Assembly (NCBI GenBank): GCA_008638375.1
Contig: CM018052.1
Location: 6,989,506 to 7,053,505 of the forward strand
Length of the DNA stretch: 64,000 bases
Direction: 5' to 3'
Origin: Nyssa sinensis
Taxonomy: Eukaryota > Streptophyta > Magnoliopsida > Cornales > Nyssaceae
The notes beneath the pieces were generated by a model. The model worked only from the letters and a program-made list of their open reading frames with translations, had not been told where the DNA came from and did not search any database. Shown piece by piece: positions 59,242 through 64,000 of this stretch. Position 1 is the first letter of the stretch, and each line of letters begins with the position of its first letter. The position numbers and the translations under genes are program-made.

Positions 59242-59851
59242 CTTTACCTTCCTATTTCTTCAATAACCGACTCCCGATAGGTGGTCTTTGGCCACTCGAT
59301 TCTATGAGAATTTTACACACGCACACTTGCATACCACCACCTTCCACCTTCTGTTGCAAGCAACTCACACGCACGCACACCTGCACACTTGGCTTCCTCT
59401 TGCTGATTTCTAGTCGGTGGCTTTGCCACCTGCCTCTCATTGAAATGCCTACATGACACACACCTTACATTTATACACATAAATATACAACATATATATA
59501 TATATACATTTCTATATTTTAGCCAATCTACTATATATATGTATATATAGCCATATACATATATATAGATATATATAAAATTATATTCAAACATTATGTA
59601 TGTATACATGAATATACATTTAATTATGTGCGCGCACGCATTACGAGATTCAATGTCGAGTTATCCAGTGCAGCGGCACCCGGACACCCGTGACTGTCAA
59701 CCCCTCGTACCCATGAGTCATAATTAGACATAACCGTCTAATGTACATCCAATTTTATTTATATTATATATTGGCTTACAGTTCGGGGTTACATTTCATG
59801 GTTTGGTTCAACCTGGGTCAGGTACTGGTTAACTCGGGTTGGGGTGTTACA
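56810..59851 (-). repeat. 3' LTR of gag-only element
   Basis: TGTCACGACCCAAAACCC (56810) to GGGGTGTTACA (59851), 3042 bp. On the minus strand: TG start, GGTGGC hairpin (59416), GA-rich leader with a (GA)n run, CCGG region (58650), AACCGGTT-like stretch (58470), modules, GAACGGAC phrase (57590) and GACTTCCGCTG-type repeats near the end. Confidence 0.85.
59201..59236. repeat. (CT)n microsatellite
   Basis: About 17 CT units, the antisense of the GA-rich leader in the LTR. GA runs in a 5' leader are common in plant promoters. Confidence 0.9.
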
Positions 59852-59867
59852 TTCTTACCCCCTTAAA
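59852..59867 (-). other. Polypurine tract of gag-only element
   Basis: Minus strand reads TTAAGGGGGTAAGAA immediately before the LTR start TGTAACACCCC, preceded by AAGTTTGGGGACAAACTTA, a relic of the pol end. Confidence 0.85.
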
Positions 59868-62267
59868 AATAAGTTTGTCCCCAAACTTAATAGTTCTAAC
59901 TCCGATGGTTCCTGTGGTTCCTCTAACATCGCGGTATAACTTAAATAGGTTGTTACATCAACTAGATAAAGAATTTCAACTGAGAATCAAGTTTTACAGT
60001 CACTTCAAATCAAGTCTCGCTGTTGCATCAATCAAGTTTTATAGTCACATCAGATTATTTTTCTATTATTCCTTTTTCCTAAAATATTTCAAAATCCTCA
60101 CGTGAATCTCAATCCCTTTCTATGGTTCTCCCAATTCTTTGCAAATTTGGGGCATCCTTTGGTAAACAAATGAAATTTCCTACATAGGGTTTTAAAACTC
60201 TATTCATTAAGGCTACTATATCTATATCTGATACAAATCATTCCAAAAGTATTGTATAGAACTCGTAGAGTTCACACTGATTCCTACTTATCATCCCCCT
60301 ATAACAGGCTTGCTATTCAACTAATTGTTCCTTGCCTTAAGTCGACTGTTTAAGAATTTCTGTGTCCCCAGTCTGTATTTTATTTCATGATTCTTTCTAA
60401 ATGATGCACTTCTCTTCCAATCCCCTTGTCATCATTTAGATTACATTAATCCTTAAAAGTTACTTCGGTTATTTATCACTCACTTTCACTTAACTTGACA
60501 GAGCATCATCCTTTATTAATATTAAATTTACTACCCGGATCATTTCCTGAGATTCCTCAAATCTTTTCTAACACTTATTCATCATATATCAGCCTTTTCT
60601 CGGAATCTCTACATTTCAAAATGTCAACTTCTAACAGCCTCGTTTATGAAAAACACGTCTTTAAAACTCTATTCATCTTTTACCTTATCAGAGTCTATCT
60701 ATACCCTACTCAAGATTCTTCATATTCCTAGTACGTCGTCAATCTATTTAGAATATCAACTCCCCTATACTTACCCCCTTAAGTCCCCTTCAATAAATAA
60801 CAATCGTCAAACTGTAACCCAATGGATATTAATTATGTACCTTCATAAGAAAAAATAATCATTAAGGATTATTTATTTCATTATTGCTATGATTCCCTCT
60901 AATTCCTTTTAAGTAGGACTACTATTTCCTACTCAAGTTTCACTTATCTATCTATATCAGTTATCGAAACCTCCTTCAGTATTTTCAATGTCAAATCTCA
61001 AGAATTCTCATCACTTATCCTTAAGTACACTACTATCCTTAGTGACTCAATAGTAAATAATCGCCAACTTTCATTTTATCCTATAGTTTCTTTCTTAGAT
61101 CAGTTAAAAACTATACACTTATAATCTGTACCTGTTATATTCTATGTACATAATTCATTCCTAATGGTTTCCCAGCGTATAGTATTCAGTGATAATGGCT
61201 CTTTCAAGAGTCGACATCCATTCCATATCGTCGATCAAGTAACCATTCATATCCATAACAGTACATAGTTTATTTTAAAGATTATAAATCTTTACATTTA
61301 AATTTGTCATCGCTCTTTGAAATTATTAATCATGAAATCACTTAACTTGTCAGTGTCTTTCAATTTTTAAGAGATAATAATATGTCGATCTAATACTTGT
61401 ATATCTATGTTACGTACTTTACTTGTTTCATGCCTAACATCTATCATCAATCATCATCTTTGAACAGTTAACATATAACTTAAGAGTTCTGTCTCTATGT
61501 TCAACTAGCAGTAAATGTTGGAACTATAAATCAATATGTAGAGTAACGATATTGGGCATTTGTAAACAACTGTAAATAATACCTGCGACTACTGGTACAA
61601 TAGCCTGATCATCTCCCAAAACTATTCACTATAAAAGATCAATGGTCAGAATTCCTATACGAGTCTATCTATCTTGTCAGGATTTACTCTATTTGGCATT
61701 AGTAATACCAGTGCATCAATCTCATCTCCTATGAACTACTATTTCAAAATTGTTTTAACACCAAATGTTTTTTATATCAACTGAGCCTAAAAATCTGATT
61801 TAATGCTCCAATCATCTCCTAGCATCACTAGGTTTGGTAGGATAGGTGTAGTGATATTGTAGCATTCCATTCATCAAGTCCTCTGGGCATATGGCGTCCT
61901 AACAGTATCATAAAGAATTCATAGTACCTGTATTGATTCCTAAATGTCATTCTTCTATATCACTAGACCTAACCTTCAAGTATAGGTCAATTATTGAGAA
62001 TACCTATGATCCTGATCTATATCTAGTGTGTTCTATAGTCAAAATTTCGAAACAATGATCCTCATGGTAACCATAAATTGGTTCAGTAAATAGCCTAGAG
62101 TTCACGTACTTCTTCTATCTAACATTCTCTAACAATAAACCTCCCGATGTAATAGAATCAGTAAATCCATCATCTAAGTGTTCAGTTGCTAAGTTCAGTT
62201 TGGCAATTCTATGAAAACACAATCGAGTGTGTAACGGTCTCATAAGGTCTAAACAGGTTATAATTAA
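59868..62267 (-). mobile_element. Conserved non-coding interior of gag-only element
   Basis: No coding frame. Inverted homologue of 27977-30119, clearest at 60540-60760 (TTGACGACGTACTAGGAATA on the minus strand versus TTGATGATGTACCAAAAATA). The junction after gag keeps VPVVAGII, the usual Gag-protease boundary in chromoviruses, then coding stops. Confidence 0.65.
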
Positions 62268-62712
62268 CTAGAAGGTACTTGTGGCTATCTGCATAGTAGT
62301 TTGATCTTCCTCTGATGCCACCGAGACTGACGAGGTAGGTGTGGCACTGGTCATAGCCTTGGCTTTCCAAGGGTAATTCCTTGCGTAGTGTCCATTCTGA
62401 CCACAGAAATAGCAAGTGTTTGTGTTTCTAAGGCATTGCCCCTTGTGAGATTTCCCACAGGTAGGGCATTGTAGGCGAGTTGGGTGTCTAGTTGTTACTC
62501 CTTTTTGGTTGGGCGCCCTACGTTTTACTTTTCCTTTAGCGATTCCTTGTTTACCCCGTGTGGTGATCATTAACGGTGTCACTACTTCGATGCACGTAGT
62601 TGTCTGTTGGGGTTGAGCTTGAGGCAGAGATTTTGAGAATCTGTTCCATAAGGCGCTCAATTCGGTCTAATTGATCACTTCCTGTCTCGGTATTTCTGGT
62701 ATGTACTATTAT
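62268..62712 (-). pseudogene. gag with zinc knuckles, frameshifted
   Basis: N-terminal frame (62710-62635) reads TRNTETGSDQLDRIERLMEQ then ILKISASSSTP, a Gag-like coiled helix; the start codon position reads ATA. A second frame, reached by a shift near 62600, runs to 62268 and holds two knuckles: CPTCGKSHKGQC (C-x2-C-x3-H-x4-C) and CYFCGQNGHYARNYP, where the last Cys is Tyr. Basic stretch KGKVKRRAPNQKG precedes them. Gag would bind RNA and form the particle. The lost start, frameshift and Cys-to-Tyr change imply that this copy is dead, or relied on Gag from another copy. Lies 400 bases from the primer-binding site on the same strand. Confidence 0.75.
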
Positions 62713-63115
62713 TGAAAACAATAAGTTTTAGATAAGTATTTCTATACAAGTCTACTCGTCCATGGTCTAACCGAGTCAATATAATTTATCGAGGTATTCC
62801 TTTCGTTAACCCTGTCTCTAAGATAACCCATCAATGCACAGAATAACAATCAATGTTCACCTGAATCTATATCATAGAGACTTCAGTTCTATCTATTGAT
62901 TCTAACTCTAAGTGATCTATGCGATTCCTATCTGTCGATGTATTCCTTGGGATAACCATGTCTGTAAAAATAACTAGTAAAGATAACTCATAAGATGTCC
63001 AGTCAATGTATGAGAGAATAATCAATGATCATATGAAATCTATATAAAGAATTTCAGTTATATCTATCGATTTTAGTTCTAGTCCTATCTCCCATGACTC
63101 ACAATCGAACCTATA

Positions 63116-63127
63116 GCTCTGATACCA
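63116..63127 (-). other. Primer-binding site, initiator Met-tRNA
   Basis: Minus strand TGGTATCAGAGC, perfect, three bases after the LTR end TGACA. Followed by TATAGGTTC, like the 27478 site. Confidence 0.9.
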
Positions 63128-63130
63128 AGT

Positions 63131-64000
63131 TGTCACGACCCAAAACCCACCCTATGCAGATCTCGTGTCGCGGGGCCGACCCAAAGGTCGTCCCTACTTT
63201 TTCCCTTCCTGTATCATAGTACTAATATGCAAAGTATTAAATCTTAAGACAATAACAGCGGAAGTCTTATCAATGTCTATAATCAGCGGAAGTCTTTTCT
63301 ATACATAACATGATTCTAAAATAACAAAATGAGAACCAGACATAACCAGCACCCATGGGTGGTGAGTACATGGGAGAACTAAACATAGACTGACCTACTG
63401 GGGTCTCGCGGCGTCAGTACCTGATATGGGGGTAAGGGGTGGAATGAGCTACCAGAGCTCAGCAAGTAAAAATAGATCTCCGACACTGGTATAATAATAT
63501 GATAAAAAAAGATGTTGTGATAGCCAATGGGAACAGTGGCCATAAGGGCCAATAACAATAGGAAAAAATGTACAATCAAGAATAATGGACATAACATCAA
63601 CATGAAACTCTTAACAACAATAGATCAATATGAAGGTACTGTCACCATAAACCGATCACAATTGAATCAATAAGGAAATATCTCTCAATACAAAATAATG
63701 ATAAGGAATAACATAGCTCAGCAGTTGCAATCGAACAATCATATAAGAGATGTTTTTATTCTGTACAATGCCAGTAAAAATGCAAAGGGAATGCTAGTGA
63801 AATGTAAATGAAAATGCCAGTAAACATTCCAGTAAAATTTCCGGTGGAAAGCCTTCGAGGAATTCATTCATGCCACCTGTCCGTTCACAGACTCGACCCT
63901 TAGGTCTCTAATCAAACAGAAAGCATCGAATGGTTATTGTGACTGAGCACAAATCCGGTATTCATAACCTATTAGGATTATAGTGATTCCATAGAAGTAT
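63131..64000 (-). repeat. 5' LTR of gag-only element, incomplete at window edge
   Basis: TGTCACGACCCAAAACCC onwards, co-linear with 56810-57700. It lacks a ~40-base repeat unit (AGCAGAAGTCTTTTCAGTAC type) that the other LTR has near 56970-57010, showing recent slippage. Confidence 0.85.

Larger units (their letters stand above)
56810..64000 (-). mobile_element. Gag-only LTR retrotransposon (minus strand), right LTR cut by window edge
   Basis: 3' LTR 56810-59851, polypurine tract 59852-59867, non-coding interior 59868-62267, gag 62268-62712, primer-binding site 63116-63127, 5' LTR 63131 to the edge. The LTRs look about 95% alike over the shared 870 bases, so this is one of the youngest insertions here. 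Interior is 3.3 kb without PR, RT or IN, so it needs an autonomous partner. Left flank is ATAAT; its duplicate would lie beyond the window. It belongs to the same family as 22040-31803. Confidence 0.8.

Overview
This window looks like plant nuclear DNA, most likely from a eudicot with a large, AT-rich, retrotransposon-filled genome. The evidence is LTR ends of the form TG...CA, primer-binding sites matching initiator Met-tRNA, polypurine tracts, chromovirus-type integrase, and a Tat-type Ty3/gypsy end carrying a spliced antisense ORF. I see no intact host gene, no rRNA, no real tRNA gene and no prokaryotic features. Almost every open frame in the window is short and spurious.

Layout, left to right. 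1-2815: the 3' end of a Tat-lineage Ty3/gypsy element, with an antisense, intron-containing ORF, a polypurine tract and a 3' LTR. 2816-3430: unassigned, gene-like but not recognised. 3431-9183: an LTR fragment split by a 4.6 kb element at 4297-8924 with a TATTA duplication. 9184-11030: an LTR fragment. 11031-19242: a degenerate chromovirus with a 5' LTR, duplicated primer-binding site, gag/pol remnants and a truncated 3' LTR. 19243-21890: an LTR fragment. 22040-31803: a gag-only non-autonomous element whose 5' LTR holds a solo LTR (22731-25855, duplication GACAG). 31804-38569: repeat-like non-coding DNA split by a solo LTR (32656-36479, duplication AAACA) that carries captured host gene pieces. 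38570-45274: an LTR split by a solo LTR (39991-43047, duplication GATAA). 45281-47060: an LTR fragment. 47061-47903: gene-like but unrecognised. 47904-56809: a chromovirus-type LTR split by a 6 kb solo LTR (49667-55675, duplication TCTCA). 56810-64000: a second, minus-strand copy of the gag-only element, which runs off the right edge.

The elements share a modular LTR plan. Parts recur in the same order and orientation: a TGTAAYACCC-like start, a tRNA-like cassette always antisense to the LTR, TA repeats, a GA-rich leader ending in an AG/GTAAG-like donor, a CCGG-rich hairpin, a 125-140 bp non-coding module in tandem, and one of three related 3' ends ending in TGACA. Nested insertion followed by LTR-LTR recombination explains most of the structure.

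The most interesting items are: the spliced antisense Tat ORF with its own TATA box; a solo LTR that captured a CIPK-type kinase fragment and an NIPP1-type FHA fragment; the recurrent antisense tRNA-like cassettes; two copies of a gag-only element with a conserved non-coding interior; and a 55-57 bp minisatellite inside an LTR that changes from a dimeric to a monomeric repeat. All similarity statements are by-eye comparisons inside the window or recognition of family motifs. No database search was run.
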